The translations under genes and the position numbers were made by a program. A model generated the notes under the pieces. That model was given only the letters and a program-made list of their open reading frames with translations, had not been told where the DNA came from and made no database searches. This document shows, piece by piece, positions 17,712-26,864 of a stretch of DNA of 64,000 bases. This DNA comes from Flavobacterium succinicans. Its GTDB lineage: Bacteria > Bacteroidota > Bacteroidia > Flavobacteriales > Flavobacteriaceae. Position 1 is the first letter of the stretch. Each line of letters begins with the position of its first letter. The stretch covers positions 62,001 through 126,000 of the forward strand of contig NZ_JMTM01000070.1 of the NCBI RefSeq assembly GCF_001662485.1, given 5' to 3'.

Positions 17712-18488
17712 CTAAAAATCTTTACAGAGAACTTGATACTTATTATCTAAAATATCAGAAAGGACTTTTGGATCTGTATTAGTATAAAACATAGGATGAC
17801 TTTCTGTTAAACTCGAGAGTCCTACTTTTTCTTTCAAAACATTTTGTGTTTGTTTTGCAACTGCTTCACCAGAATCAATTATTTGGATATGAGGAGGTAA
17901 TATTTTTTTAATCTGTGGAATCAAATACGGATAATGACTACAGCCTAAAACTAGATAATCAATATTAGCCGCAATCATTGGTGTAAGATATTCAGTTAGT
18001 AATTGATTCATTTCTACAGAGTCGATGTTACCACTTTCAATTAGTTGAACTAATCCATGGCCAATTTGTTCAATGATTTTGGTGTCTTGATACCTCTCGA
18101 CTGTTTTGTTGAATAATTCACTGTTTAAAGTGCCTTGAGTGGCAAGAATGCCAATGGTTTGAGTCTTAGAATGTGTTGCCGCAGGTTTGATAGCTGGTTC
18201 AATCCCAATAAAAGGAATGTCGTATTTGGCTCTTAATTCTCTAATGGCATTGGTTGTGGCAGTATTACAAGCCACTACTATAAGTTTACATCCCATTTCT
18301 AGTAAGAGTTCTGTGTTTTTCATGCTCAATGCAATGATTTCCTCTTTAGACTTTTGTCCATAGGGAGCGTTCTTACTATCGGCCAAATAAATCGTTTGTT
18401 CGTTAGGTAGCAATTGATGGATGGCTTTCCAAATAGAAGTGCCGCCAATACCAGAATCAAAAACGCCTATGGGTTGATTGTTATTCAT
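17712..18488 (-). CDS. murI: Glutamate racemase
   Basis: 258 aa cytoplasmic enzyme making D-glutamate for peptidoglycan. FDSGIGG near the N-terminus, CNTATTNA (first catalytic Cys) and GCSHYP (second catalytic Cys) are all present. I start it at ATG 18488, not at the in-frame ATG 18515, because the protein then begins directly at NNNQPIGVFDSG, as in the family, and a TAACTTTG box lies between the two ATGs. It follows the ompH genes and their terminator. Confidence 0.94.
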   Translation of the reverse strand: MNNNQPIGVFDSGIGGTSIWKAIHQLLPNEQTIYLADSKNAPYGQKSKEEIIALSMKNTELLLEMGCKLIVVACNTATTNAIRELRAKYDIPFIGIEPAIKPAATHSKTQTIGILATQGTLNSELFNKTVERYQDTKIIEQIGHGLVQLIESGNIDSVEMNQLLTEYLTPMIAANIDYLVLGCSHYPYLIPQIKKILPPHIQIIDSGEAVAKQTQNVLKEKVGLSSLTESHPMFYTNTDPKVLSDILDNKYQVLCKDF

Positions 18489-18493
18489 AGTAA

Positions 18494-18501
18494 CAAAGTT
18501 A
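18494..18501 (-). promoter_or_regulatory. Candidate -7 element for murI
   Basis: TAACTTTG on the minus strand, ending 5 bases before the murI ATG at 18488. It would give a nearly leaderless transcript and places the upstream ATG (18515) outside it. No convincing -33 element is seen. Confidence 0.35.
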
Positions 18502-18512
18502 AATAAATTGTT

Positions 18513-18550
18513 CAAAAAAAAACTGCTCCGATCTAAAGAAAGGAGCAGTT
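18513..18550 (-). terminator. Terminator of the envelope operon (minus strand)
   Basis: AACTGCTCC / GGAGCAGTT stem with a 12-base loop, followed on the minus strand by nine T. It lies between ompH and murI. Confidence 0.88.
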
Positions 18551-18571
18551 GTACTATAAGTTGGTTTTTTC

Positions 18572-19069
18572 TTAGAAACCTAAGTCTTTTTTAACATCAG
18601 CTGTCAAATCTGGACCATCAGCTAATAAAAGAGAAGCTCCATCTAAAATGTATTGGATTCCTTTTGCTTTTCCAATTTTTTGGATAGATGCTCTTACTTT
18701 TTCGTATAATGGTTTAGTAATGTCTGATTCTTTTTGTTGTAATTCTTTTTGAGCATTATCTCTATAAGCTACAATACGTTGTTGCATGTCTTGCACTTCT
18801 TTACCACGAGTGTCGTTCACAGCATCCGTAACAGTTTTTGCTTCAGCTTCGTATTTTTTTAATAAATCTTGATATTCAGTAACCATTTTTTTGTACTCAG
18901 CATCATAAGTAGTGCTCAATTTTTCTAATTGTTTTTGAGCGTCTAGCATAGCTGGCATTTTAGTCATAATTTCACCAACATTTACATGTGCAACCTTTGC
19001 TTGAGCATTCATTGTATTTGCTCCCAATACTACCATTGCTGCAATTAATAAAGTTTTGATTTGTTTCAT
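18572..19069 (-). CDS. OmpH/Skp family periplasmic chaperone (short)
   Basis: 165 aa. Signal peptide (about residues 1-23, ending NTMNAQA), then KVAHVNVGEIMTKMPAM, a long coiled-coil (about residues 40-120) and a C-terminal beta strand piece (IQYILDGASLLLADGPDLTADVKKDLGF). Skp-type trimers hold unfolded outer-membrane proteins on their way to BamA. It is the last gene of porG-uppS-bamA-ompH-ompH, which fits the same pathway. Confidence 0.93.
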   Translation of the reverse strand: MKQIKTLLIAAMVVLGANTMNAQAKVAHVNVGEIMTKMPAMLDAQKQLEKLSTTYDAEYKKMVTEYQDLLKKYEAEAKTVTDAVNDTRGKEVQDMQQRIVAYRDNAQKELQQKESDITKPLYEKVRASIQKIGKAKGIQYILDGASLLLADGPDLTADVKKDLGF

Positions 19070-19089
19070 TGTTTTAAAAAATTTAGTAA

Positions 19090-20130
19090 TTAATTTCCGT
19101 TTGTTTTTTGTTTTAATTGTTCTTCCTTGGCTTTTCTTTGTGCTTCTCTTTCTTCTAGTATCTTCTTTCTTTTTTCTTCTAATGCTTTTTTACGATCAGC
19201 GATTTCTTGTTTTTTAGCTTCTACTGATTTGGCTCTTTCGGCGGCAATTCTTTCTCGTTCAATTTCAGCATTATTTTTTGTTGTCGTTGCAGTCTCATCT
19301 TTTATGGTTGTGGCTGCTTTTTCCGTTTTAATCTTTTCAGTTGCTACTTTTTCAGTGGTTACAGAAACTGTGCCATTTTTTTTAGCTTCCCTTTCTTCTT
19401 TTAGTCTACGTCTATTATCTTCGAAATCTTTTCTTTTTTGTTCTTGTAACTGAATGCGCTCTGCAAGTGCCTTTTCTTTTGCTGCTTTTTTTGCCTCTAA
19501 TTGTAATTGACGTTCGTTTAACTCTGGATTTTCATCTAGAGCTTCTTGAATTTTTTCTTTTGCTTGTTCAGCTTCTTGCTGTTTTTTACTTAGTTTTTCT
19601 CGTTTATCGGTATTGTTTAACTTTCGTAATACCTGATCACTAATATCGAATCTTTTTGCTGCAAAAAGCATTGTCATATCAGAGCTTTTGTCAAATATAA
19701 AATCAAATTTTAGTCGTTCGGCAATATCTTGTACGACGGTAAAGACTTGATCTTGAACGGGTTTTGATAAAGAACTTTTTTGATAAATATAATCGCCATT
19801 AGCTCCAAACCTTTTTTGTTGATATTCTAACAATTCGGTATCAAGAAATTTAATTTCAGCTTCTCTTTCCTCTATTAACTCTCTTGTTAGTAAGGCTTTT
19901 TCAATGATTAGAGCGTCTTTTAATTTTTTAATTTCACTCTTTTTAACTTCAATTTCTTGTTTCCAAGCTTGTGCTTTAACTTCTAATTGATTGGTTGCGT
20001 CAATATAGCCGTTTACATTTTGTAAAATGTACTCCATATCGATATACCCAATTTTTGGCCCTTTCGACTGAGCATTACCAATTGCAACTACAAAAAGGGA
20101 TAAAAATATAAATAAAATATGTTTTCTCAT
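19090..20130 (-). CDS. OmpH/Skp family protein with long charged C-terminal tail
   Basis: 346 aa. Start chosen at ATG 20130 because it gives a signal peptide (RKHILFIFLSLFVVAIGNAQ); the longer frame to 20250 would lie inside bamA. Residues 22-180 form an OmpH domain (GPKIGYIDMEYILQNVNGYI, coiled coil, FDFIFDKSSDMTMLF). Residues about 185-346 are almost purely Glu/Lys/Ala/Arg helices (EQAKEKIQEAL, EKALAERIQLQEQKRK, ERIAAERAKSVEAKK). The tail is unusual for Skp and may span the periplasm or bind peptidoglycan; that is inference. Confidence 0.92.
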   Translation of the reverse strand: MRKHILFIFLSLFVVAIGNAQSKGPKIGYIDMEYILQNVNGYIDATNQLEVKAQAWKQEIEVKKSEIKKLKDALIIEKALLTRELIEEREAEIKFLDTELLEYQQKRFGANGDYIYQKSSLSKPVQDQVFTVVQDIAERLKFDFIFDKSSDMTMLFAAKRFDISDQVLRKLNNTDKREKLSKKQQEAEQAKEKIQEALDENPELNERQLQLEAKKAAKEKALAERIQLQEQKRKDFEDNRRRLKEEREAKKNGTVSVTTEKVATEKIKTEKAATTIKDETATTTKNNAEIERERIAAERAKSVEAKKQEIADRKKALEEKRKKILEEREAQRKAKEEQLKQKTNGN

Positions 20131-20167
20131 AACTTTATAGCGTTGAATGTGGTTAGTTTCAATAATT

Positions 20168-22849
20168 CTAGAATTGCTGACCAATAATGAAGTGGGTTTC
20201 CCATCCATTGGCTTTGGTTTGTCCTGGAATTGGGTCAAATCCATGACCAAAATCGATTCCTAATAAACCAAAAGCAGGCATGAAAACACGTAATCCAAAA
20301 CCAGCCGAACGACTTAAATCGAAAGGATTATAGTTTTTAAAGTTAGCAAATGATGATCCAGCTTCCATAAACGCTAAAGCATAAATCGAGGCCGATGCTT
20401 TTAAGGTTATAGGATAACGTAGCTCCATTGAAAATTTATTATAAACTGTTGCTCCATCTTGTGAACCATTTACTAGCGGGGTTAATGAATTGTTTGGGTA
20501 CCCTCTCAACTGAATGGTTTCTCTACCATCCATGGCAAAATTCTGCATACCATCACCACCTAAGAAGAAACGCTCAAAAGGAACTAGTCCTCTGTTTTGA
20601 TTGTAAGCTCCCATGAAACCAAATTCTCCCAAAGTTCTTAAAACGAATTTTCCATATACTTTAGTATACCAATCTGCTTTGAATTTTACTTTATAATATT
20701 CTAACCAATTGAATTTTTGTTGATCCACTTTGGCAGGATCTGCCGCGGCGTCTTTATAATCAGTTACACTATTTGGTCTAGTGTTTTGCGTGGGTATTGC
20801 CTCAACGTAATCTCCTTTGTTGACTATTATTCCGTTATCTCCTACGTATGAGTCGCCAATGCTTCCATCGTAAATGTATTTGTTTTCTTTAAGTTCTCCT
20901 AAATTTTTATAATCTACTCCATTGAATAAGGAATAAGGTGGGGTGAATTTAGCTGATAAGCTAAACTCTGATCCATAGGTTGGGAAAATCGGATTGAAAC
21001 CTTTGTTGGTGTGTGTAATTCCTATCGTATAAGCTAAGTTGTTAGAATAGCCATTTCCAAAGCTAAACAATCCTGTAAAGTAATTATTCAAGTCATAGCT
21101 TTGAAAACTGATAGCGTGTGATAAATACGTAAAATCATCAGGTTCACTAAGACGTTTTGAGATTCCAACAGAAAGCGATAAGATGTTAAAGCTTTTGCTT
21201 TTGTCTACTCTTGAGTTTCCTGTAGAGAAACTTTGTAAAAATTGCTTACTGTAAGAGAGTGATGAACTAAAAGAAACCGGTTTTTTTCCGCCAAACCAAG
21301 GTTCTGAGAATGACACGCTATACGTCTGGAAAAATGTACTGGCTTGCAAACGAAGGGATACTTTTTGACCATCTCCCATTGGTAATGGTTTGTAAGCTTC
21401 TTTTTTAAACATATTTCTTGCAGAGAAGTTGTTGAATGATAGTCCTAAGGTTCCAATGAAACCTCCACCGCCATAACCTCCTTGTAGTTCGATTTGACTG
21501 GCTCCTTTTTCTACTAAATGGTATTCGATATCTACAGTTCCAGCACCGGCATCAACATTTTTGAATTTAGGATCAATTGCTTCAGGATCGAAAAATCCCA
21601 ATTGACCAATTTCTCGTATGGTACGAACCAATTGATCTTTGCTGTATTTATCACCTGGTTTTGTTTGTAATTCGCGATAAATAACGCGATCGTTAGTTTT
21701 GTCGTTTCCAACTACTGATATTTTGTTAAAATATGCTATTGGACCCTCTGTTACTCTAATCTCAAAATCAATCGTATCGTTAGCGGTTTTGACCTCTACA
21801 GCATTAATGTTTGAAAAAAGGTAACCATTGTTTTGGTATAAATTGGTAATGTCTTCGCTGTCTGGTTTGGATTTATCGGCGATACGTTTTTCAAGAAGTA
21901 CTCCATTGTAGGTTTCTCCTTTTTTTATACCCAAAACTTGAGATAATAAATGATCTGGATATACGGTGTTTCCAAGGAATTTTATGTTTCCAAAATAGTA
22001 TTTATTCCCTTCTTCTATATTTACCTTAATATTAATCGCATTTTGCTCTTTATTATAGGAAACTGAATCTGAAACAATTCGTGCGTCACGATACCCTTTT
22101 TCTTTATAGACTGCGATTACTTTTTCAAGATCTTCTTTGTATTTTGCTTTAATGAACTTTGATTTCTTTAAAATTCGAGTCAGTTTCTTTTGTTTTGTTT
22201 CTTTCATTGCTGCCTTCAATGTTTTGTCGGATAATTTATTATTTCCAACAAAATCAATGCTAGCGATTTTGACTTTTGTTCCAGTGTCAACATTGATTAA
22301 CATATTGACTTGGTTGCTGGTAGCAGAGTCAGCAGGAGTATTTACAATCACTACTTTGGTGTTGTAGAATCCATCTTTTTTATACTTGTTTTCTATGTAA
22401 TTTTTTGTAGTAGTAATAAGGTTTTCGTTGACAATTTTACCTTTATTTAGGTTGTTGTCTTTGATAAGCGCTTCGGTTTTGTTTTTCTTAACGCCTACAA
22501 ATTTTACCTCTTTCAATTTTGGTAATTCTTGAATGTTTAATTCAAGAAAAATACTGTCATTTTCAATTTTATTGACATAAAAAGTGATTTCATCAAACAA
22601 ACCTAGTTTGCCTAATTTTTTGATGGCGCTACTTATTTCTTCTCCTGGAACGGTAATTTGTTGTCCTTTTTCTAAACCTGAAAAAGTAACAACGGTTTGT
22701 TTGTTAAAACTAATTTTCCCTGTAACGTCTACTTTAGCGAGTATGTATTTTTTTCCTTGGTCAAAAGGGACGCGGTCTTGCGCTTTTATTTGTGAAAAAC
22801 TTCCAAAAAGGAGTAGGGTAAAGGCTATTTTTATACTTTTTTGTAACAC
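20168..22849 (-). CDS. bamA: Outer-membrane protein assembly factor BamA
   Basis: 893 aa core of the BAM complex, which inserts beta-barrel proteins. After a signal peptide (LQKSIKIAFTLLLFGSFSQIKAQ) come five POTRA repeats (about residues 30-430, for example NIEEGNKYYFGNIKFLGNTVY and RVTEGPIAYFNKISVVGNDKTNDRVIYRE) and the barrel with ERFFLGGDGMQNF and IQLRGYPNNSL, ending GWETHFIIGQQF. I place the start at GTG 22849, 7 bases past the uppS stop, because it leaves a standard signal peptide. ATG 22924, inside uppS, is the alternative. Confidence 0.94.
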   Translation of the reverse strand: MLQKSIKIAFTLLLFGSFSQIKAQDRVPFDQGKKYILAKVDVTGKISFNKQTVVTFSGLEKGQQITVPGEEISSAIKKLGKLGLFDEITFYVNKIENDSIFLELNIQELPKLKEVKFVGVKKNKTEALIKDNNLNKGKIVNENLITTTKNYIENKYKKDGFYNTKVVIVNTPADSATSNQVNMLINVDTGTKVKIASIDFVGNNKLSDKTLKAAMKETKQKKLTRILKKSKFIKAKYKEDLEKVIAVYKEKGYRDARIVSDSVSYNKEQNAINIKVNIEEGNKYYFGNIKFLGNTVYPDHLLSQVLGIKKGETYNGVLLEKRIADKSKPDSEDITNLYQNNGYLFSNINAVEVKTANDTIDFEIRVTEGPIAYFNKISVVGNDKTNDRVIYRELQTKPGDKYSKDQLVRTIREIGQLGFFDPEAIDPKFKNVDAGAGTVDIEYHLVEKGASQIELQGGYGGGGFIGTLGLSFNNFSARNMFKKEAYKPLPMGDGQKVSLRLQASTFFQTYSVSFSEPWFGGKKPVSFSSSLSYSKQFLQSFSTGNSRVDKSKSFNILSLSVGISKRLSEPDDFTYLSHAISFQSYDLNNYFTGLFSFGNGYSNNLAYTIGITHTNKGFNPIFPTYGSEFSLSAKFTPPYSLFNGVDYKNLGELKENKYIYDGSIGDSYVGDNGIIVNKGDYVEAIPTQNTRPNSVTDYKDAAADPAKVDQQKFNWLEYYKVKFKADWYTKVYGKFVLRTLGEFGFMGAYNQNRGLVPFERFFLGGDGMQNFAMDGRETIQLRGYPNNSLTPLVNGSQDGATVYNKFSMELRYPITLKASASIYALAFMEAGSSFANFKNYNPFDLSRSAGFGLRVFMPAFGLLGIDFGHGFDPIPGQTKANGWETHFIIGQQF

Positions 22850-22856
22850 TAAAATT

Positions 22857-23597
22857 TTATTTAATTTGTTCACTTGTTTTTCCAAATCTACGTTCTCTTT
22901 TTTGATAACTAAGGATAGCCTCATATAAATCTTGTTCTTTAAAATCCGGCCATAAAATATCCGTAAAGTAGAGCTCGGCATAAGCAATTTGCCAAAGCAG
23001 AAAATTGCTTATTCTGTGTTCACCACTGGTACGTATTACTAAATCTACATCCGGTAAATTATGCGTGTAAAGATGCTCATTTATAATTGAATCGTCAATA
23101 GTGTCAATTGAAATTATATTATTTTTAACTTTCTCGCTAATTATTCTTACTGCATTTGTTAATTCTTCTCTAGATCCGTAGCTTAAGGCTAGGGTCAGTG
23201 TCATTAATGTATTGTCCTTTGTAAGGTTAATTACTTCCAAAAGTTGGTTTTGAGCAGTCTTTGGTAGCAACTCAAGATTGCCAATGGCATTCAGTTTGAT
23301 GTTGTTATTTTGAAGGGTATCGACTTCTTTTTTTAATGCATTGATCAGTACTTTCATCAGTGTGTCAACTTCTAGTTTTGGTCGATTCCAATTTTCAGTT
23401 GAAAATGCATAAAGAGTTAGGTTTTTTATACCCAATTCTGCACTAGCTTGAATGATTTTTTTGACAGATTTTGTGCCGCTTTCGTGGCCAAAAGCTCTTA
23501 AGAAACCTTGTTTTTTTGCCCAACGCCCATTGCCATCCATGATGATGGCTAAGTGTTTGGGTAATTTTTTTGTGTCTATTTGTTGTAGTAAATCCAT
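22857..23597 (-). CDS. uppS: Isoprenyl transferase (undecaprenyl diphosphate synthase)
   Basis: 246 aa cis-prenyltransferase that makes the lipid carrier for peptidoglycan and O-polysaccharides. IIMDGNGRWAKKQG (catalytic Asp in MDGNGRWA), FGHESGTKS, LTLYAFSTENWNRP, VDLVIRTSGEHRISNFLLWQIAYAELYF are all family signatures. Start at ATG 23597 (MDLLQQID) is preferred to 23618. It begins 2 bases after the porG stop and is followed by bamA. Confidence 0.96.
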   Translation of the reverse strand: MDLLQQIDTKKLPKHLAIIMDGNGRWAKKQGFLRAFGHESGTKSVKKIIQASAELGIKNLTLYAFSTENWNRPKLEVDTLMKVLINALKKEVDTLQNNNIKLNAIGNLELLPKTAQNQLLEVINLTKDNTLMTLTLALSYGSREELTNAVRIISEKVKNNIISIDTIDDSIINEHLYTHNLPDVDLVIRTSGEHRISNFLLWQIAYAELYFTDILWPDFKEQDLYEAILSYQKRERRFGKTSEQIK

Positions 23598-23599
23598 AA

Positions 23600-24286
23600 T
23601 TAGTATGCGCAATAGCATGGTTTTTCACCAAAAGTATAGGTTAATGTTAAACCCGAAAAAACATACCAGTCCTTATTATTGATGTTGCCAAAACGATATT
23701 GCTGTAAAGTGGTAGTGTCAGGATTGCTTCCGTCTATATTGTCTGTGAATGTATATCTAGCACCGACTTCTAATCCAATAATAAACCTACGAGATACATT
23801 CGATTTTATGCCTACAATCATAGGGATAGCAATGGAATTTCCGGTTTTTTCTTTATAAGTATCTCCAATAGCATCTACATACAGTTCGTCATGAAAAAAA
23901 TAATTGATTCCAGAAAAAACATAGGGCGTTATTTTTGTTTTAGTTTCGTGTAAGTTAAAATCAAAAAAATTGAATTCTAATCCTGCTGATAATTCTTTGA
24001 TGGTATTGGTGAAGGAATATCCTCGTTGAATTCTACTGCCTTCTTTTGATTTTGAGTCATTCGATTGTAACATTGATTGTGTGTAAGAAAAGCGATAAGC
24101 ATGTCTAGGGCTTTTGTTCCATTTGTATATGATACCCAATGCTGCTTTGTTTGGAGCAATGTAATTGGTGGCACCTACATCTCCAATAAAATTACTTCCT
24201 CCAGCAAAAAGGCCTATTTCATGAATTTGAGAATAGGAAATTCCGTAAGAAAAAGTTACTAAAAGCAAATAAAAGAATTTCTTCAT
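23600..24286 (-). CDS. porG: Type IX secretion protein PorG (DUF6089 barrel)
   Basis: 228 aa outer-membrane protein. Signal peptide (KKFFYLLLVTFSYGISYSQ, residues 2-20), then IHEIGLFAGGSNFIGDVG, alternating beta strands through the protein and LTLTYTFGEKPCYCAY at the end. DUF6089/PorG proteins are known T9SS components, and in Bacteroidota the gene is commonly placed in front of uppS and bamA, exactly as here. Start at ATG 24286 follows a candidate promoter. Confidence 0.88.
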   Translation of the reverse strand: MKKFFYLLLVTFSYGISYSQIHEIGLFAGGSNFIGDVGATNYIAPNKAALGIIYKWNKSPRHAYRFSYTQSMLQSNDSKSKEGSRIQRGYSFTNTIKELSAGLEFNFFDFNLHETKTKITPYVFSGINYFFHDELYVDAIGDTYKEKTGNSIAIPMIVGIKSNVSRRFIIGLEVGARYTFTDNIDGSNPDTTTLQQYRFGNINNKDWYVFSGLTLTYTFGEKPCYCAY

Positions 24287-24303
24287 ACTTATAAAATTGC
24301 GTG

Positions 24304-24332
24304 CAAATATAATAATATTCAATACTAATCAA
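24304..24332 (-). promoter_or_regulatory. Candidate promoter of porG-uppS-bamA-ompH operon
   Basis: On the minus strand: TTG (complement of 24330-24332), 18 bases, then TATATTTG (complement of 24304-24311), 17 bases before the porG ATG. It fits the Bacteroidota -33/-7 pattern. Confidence 0.5.
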
Positions 24333-24452
24333 CGCTCAATAGCACAAATGTCTACTTTTTTCAGAAATAAACAAGTTTTTGTTCAGCTACAGCTCTTGAA
24401 TAGTTAAAACGACAAATTCTAATGGTATCGTATAGAAAGGTTTAAAATAAAC

Positions 24453-25337
24453 TTAGTTTCTTCGATCTTCACCCCAAAGTAATTTATTTCGAAGGGTTTT
24501 TAAGAAGGTTTCTTCTTGGATTTCGATCATATTTATTTGAAACGGTGTTTTTTTGATAGTCAATACGGATTCGTTTTGTACCGTGGTGATTCGGGAGTCG
24601 AGTGAAACTAAATAGTGATCCTCACGTCCGGTAACTCTAAGAACAATTTCGGTGTCATCAGCAATAACGAGTGGTCTTGCGTTAAGGTTGTGTGGGGCGA
24701 TAGGAGTAATGACCAAACTTTTTACATCTGGTGTTAAAATCGGGCCGCCACAACTCAAAGAGTAGCCAGTGGTTCCCGTTGGTGTGGCAATAATCAACCC
24801 ATCTGCCCAATAGGAATTTAAAAACTCTCCATTCAAATACGTTTCTATAGTAATCATTGAAGTAGAGTCTTTACGGCTAACCGTAACTTCGTTTAAAGCA
24901 AAGTTGATATCAAGAATCGTTTCGTTTTCTGGAGAACAAGACAAGCTAAGTAAGGTTCTTTTAGACAAGGTGTATTTTTTGTCCAAAACCAATTGCATAA
25001 AGGCAGCTATATTTTCTTTTTGAACATTTGCCAAAAAACCCAATCTGCCAGCGTTTATCCCTAATAAAGGGACGCCAGAATTGCGAACCAAAGTTACTGC
25101 TCTGAGCATTGTGCCATCGCCACCAATGCTAATTAGCATGTCGAAGCTACTGTCTAATTCGGTATGCGAACTAAATGTTTTGTATTCTTTTCGTACAATC
25201 TTCTTTTCATATAACATGTCAAGAAAAGTAGCTTCAATCACCATTTCGACTTGATTTTCATTAAAAAAAACAAAAATGTCTTTGATGATCGGTTCAGTGC
25301 TTACTAAATAATATTGACCGTATAGGGCTACTTTCAT
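24453..25337 (-). CDS. nadK: NAD kinase
   Basis: 294 aa cytoplasmic enzyme phosphorylating NAD to NADP. The GGDGTML motif (LISIGGDGTMLRAVTLV) and NAGRLGFLANV are diagnostic, followed by SYWADGLIIATPTGTTGYSLSCGGPIL and ITPIAPHNLNARPLVI. The length is normal. It is 28 bases after the CBS gene, and the pair is probably one transcript. Confidence 0.97.
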   Translation of the reverse strand: MKVALYGQYYLVSTEPIIKDIFVFFNENQVEMVIEATFLDMLYEKKIVRKEYKTFSSHTELDSSFDMLISIGGDGTMLRAVTLVRNSGVPLLGINAGRLGFLANVQKENIAAFMQLVLDKKYTLSKRTLLSLSCSPENETILDINFALNEVTVSRKDSTSMITIETYLNGEFLNSYWADGLIIATPTGTTGYSLSCGGPILTPDVKSLVITPIAPHNLNARPLVIADDTEIVLRVTGREDHYLVSLDSRITTVQNESVLTIKKTPFQINMIEIQEETFLKTLRNKLLWGEDRRN

Positions 25338-25365
25338 GAGTTTAGGAGTATTCGTTTGGGTGATA

Positions 25366-26025
25366 TTATATACTAAGGTATTTATCCAAGTAATCGGATC
25401 GTTCTTTTAGGTTGTTGATGTAATTGTCTTCTTGGTGTTCAGAAATGATTTCGTAGTTGTAGCGACGAAAGGTTTGGATAATGTCATTCATAGCTCCTAA
25501 ACTTATTTTAATCGTAACTTGAACGTATTCGGCATTGGCTTCTGAAATAAAAAGGCCTAAAAGTTTGCCATTGTTGCTTTCTACGATTTGAGCAACTTGA
25601 CTCATGGAGTATTCTAAAGCTCCTTTTTGAACCACAAGAATGCCTCCTTGTTCCTTTAAAAAAGGAGTTTCATGAAAAAACTTAATAATGTCTTCTATTT
25701 CATAATATCCCACATAAGCGTTATTTTCGTCTAAAACAGGAACTAAATTAGTGTGGTTTTTGGCAAAAACTTCCAATACATCTAACCAAATCATTTTGGT
25801 TCTAGCAAAAAATGGTTCCAAAGTAAAGCGATAATCGGTTACTTTTTTGTCTCCATCAAAGGTTTCAAGGTCATCTTTGATAATGCATCCAATATAGATG
25901 CCGTCTTCTAGAACAGGAAAGTGCGAAAACGGAATGTCATCCAAATGGTCTTGAATAGCCGTTATGGTTTCTTGGCTATCAATGGCTTTATAATCGTTGG
26001 TGATATAATTTAAAATTTCTGTCAT
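25366..26025 (-). CDS. CBS-domain protein with C-terminal ACT-like domain
   Basis: 219 aa soluble protein. Two CBS units in residues 1-125 (AIQDHLDDIPFSHFPVLEDGIYIGCI and LEVFAKNHTNLVPVLDENNAYVGYYEIEDIIKFF) are followed by an ACT-like alpha-beta domain (GILVVQKGALEYSMSQVAQIVESNNGKLLGLFI, then VTIKI). The combination suggests a sensor of adenine nucleotides or an amino acid; its partner is unknown, although it precedes nadK in the same transcript. Confidence 0.88.
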   Translation of the reverse strand: MTEILNYITNDYKAIDSQETITAIQDHLDDIPFSHFPVLEDGIYIGCIIKDDLETFDGDKKVTDYRFTLEPFFARTKMIWLDVLEVFAKNHTNLVPVLDENNAYVGYYEIEDIIKFFHETPFLKEQGGILVVQKGALEYSMSQVAQIVESNNGKLLGLFISEANAEYVQVTIKISLGAMNDIIQTFRRYNYEIISEHQEDNYINNLKERSDYLDKYLSI

Positions 26026-26139
26026 CGTTCTCTCCGAAATATTTCATGCAAAATAATCAAAAAAAGGCAAAAAGTCCTAGGTTTTACTTTGTATTTTTGT
26101 TTCCTCAATACTGTATTGGAATTAATTATATAAGGTAAC

Positions 26140-26853
26140 ATGACAAAATTAAGTGTAAACATCAACAAAATAGCTACTTTGCGTAATGCTAGAGGCGGTA
26201 ACGTTCCTAATTTGCTACAAGTAGCCACAGATATTCAAAAATTTGGCGGGCAAGGTATTACGATTCATCCTCGGCCTGATGAGCGTCATATTCGCTATCA
26301 AGATGCTCGTGATTTAAAACCAATTGTATATACAGAATACAATATCGAAGGGAATCCACAACATAATTTTATTGATTTGGTATTAGAATGCAAACCAACT
26401 CAAGTGACTTTGGTTCCAGATGCTATTGGTGCAATCACTTCTTCTGCGGGTTGGGATACCGTCGCTAACCAATCTTATTTGACTGAGGTGATCCAAGAAT
26501 TTCAGCGCCACGGCATTCGAACTTCTATTTTTGTCGATCCAATTGCAGCCATGATCGAAGGCGCTAAAAAAACAGGAACCGATAGAATAGAATTATATAC
26601 CGAATCCTTTGCGCACGAATACAGTTTAGGAAACGAAAAAGGAATCGAGCCTTATGTAAAAGCAGCCGAATTGGCCAATGAACTTAAATTAGGGATCAAC
26701 GCAGGACATGATTTGAGTTTGGATAATATTCAGTTTTTCAATCAAAATATTCCAGGCTTGTTAGAAGTGTCTATTGGACACGCCTTAATTTCTGAGGCTA
26801 TTTATTTAGGGTTAGATAATGTTGTTAATATGTATTTGCAAAAATTAAAGTAA
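26140..26853 (+). CDS. pdxJ: Pyridoxine 5'-phosphate synthase
   Basis: 237 aa TIM barrel that condenses 1-deoxy-xylulose-5-phosphate with 3-amino-2-oxopropyl phosphate in the DXP-dependent vitamin B6 pathway. KLSVNINKIATLRNARGG, GGQGITIHPRPDERHIRYQD, QVTLVPD, GINAGHDLSLDN and EVSIGHALISEAIYLGL are family signatures. A TATTTTTG (26092-26099) could serve as -7 element. It is transcribed away from the CBS-nadK pair. Confidence 0.97.
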   Translation: MTKLSVNINKIATLRNARGGNVPNLLQVATDIQKFGGQGITIHPRPDERHIRYQDARDLKPIVYTEYNIEGNPQHNFIDLVLECKPTQVTLVPDAIGAITSSAGWDTVANQSYLTEVIQEFQRHGIRTSIFVDPIAAMIEGAKKTGTDRIELYTESFAHEYSLGNEKGIEPYVKAAELANELKLGINAGHDLSLDNIQFFNQNIPGLLEVSIGHALISEAIYLGLDNVVNMYLQKLK

Positions 26854-26864
26854 TTTAATTCGTT

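Noticed and set aside
22850-22987. Longer bamA start inside uppS
   Set aside because: It would place charged residues before the signal peptide; GTG 22849 gives a normal one.
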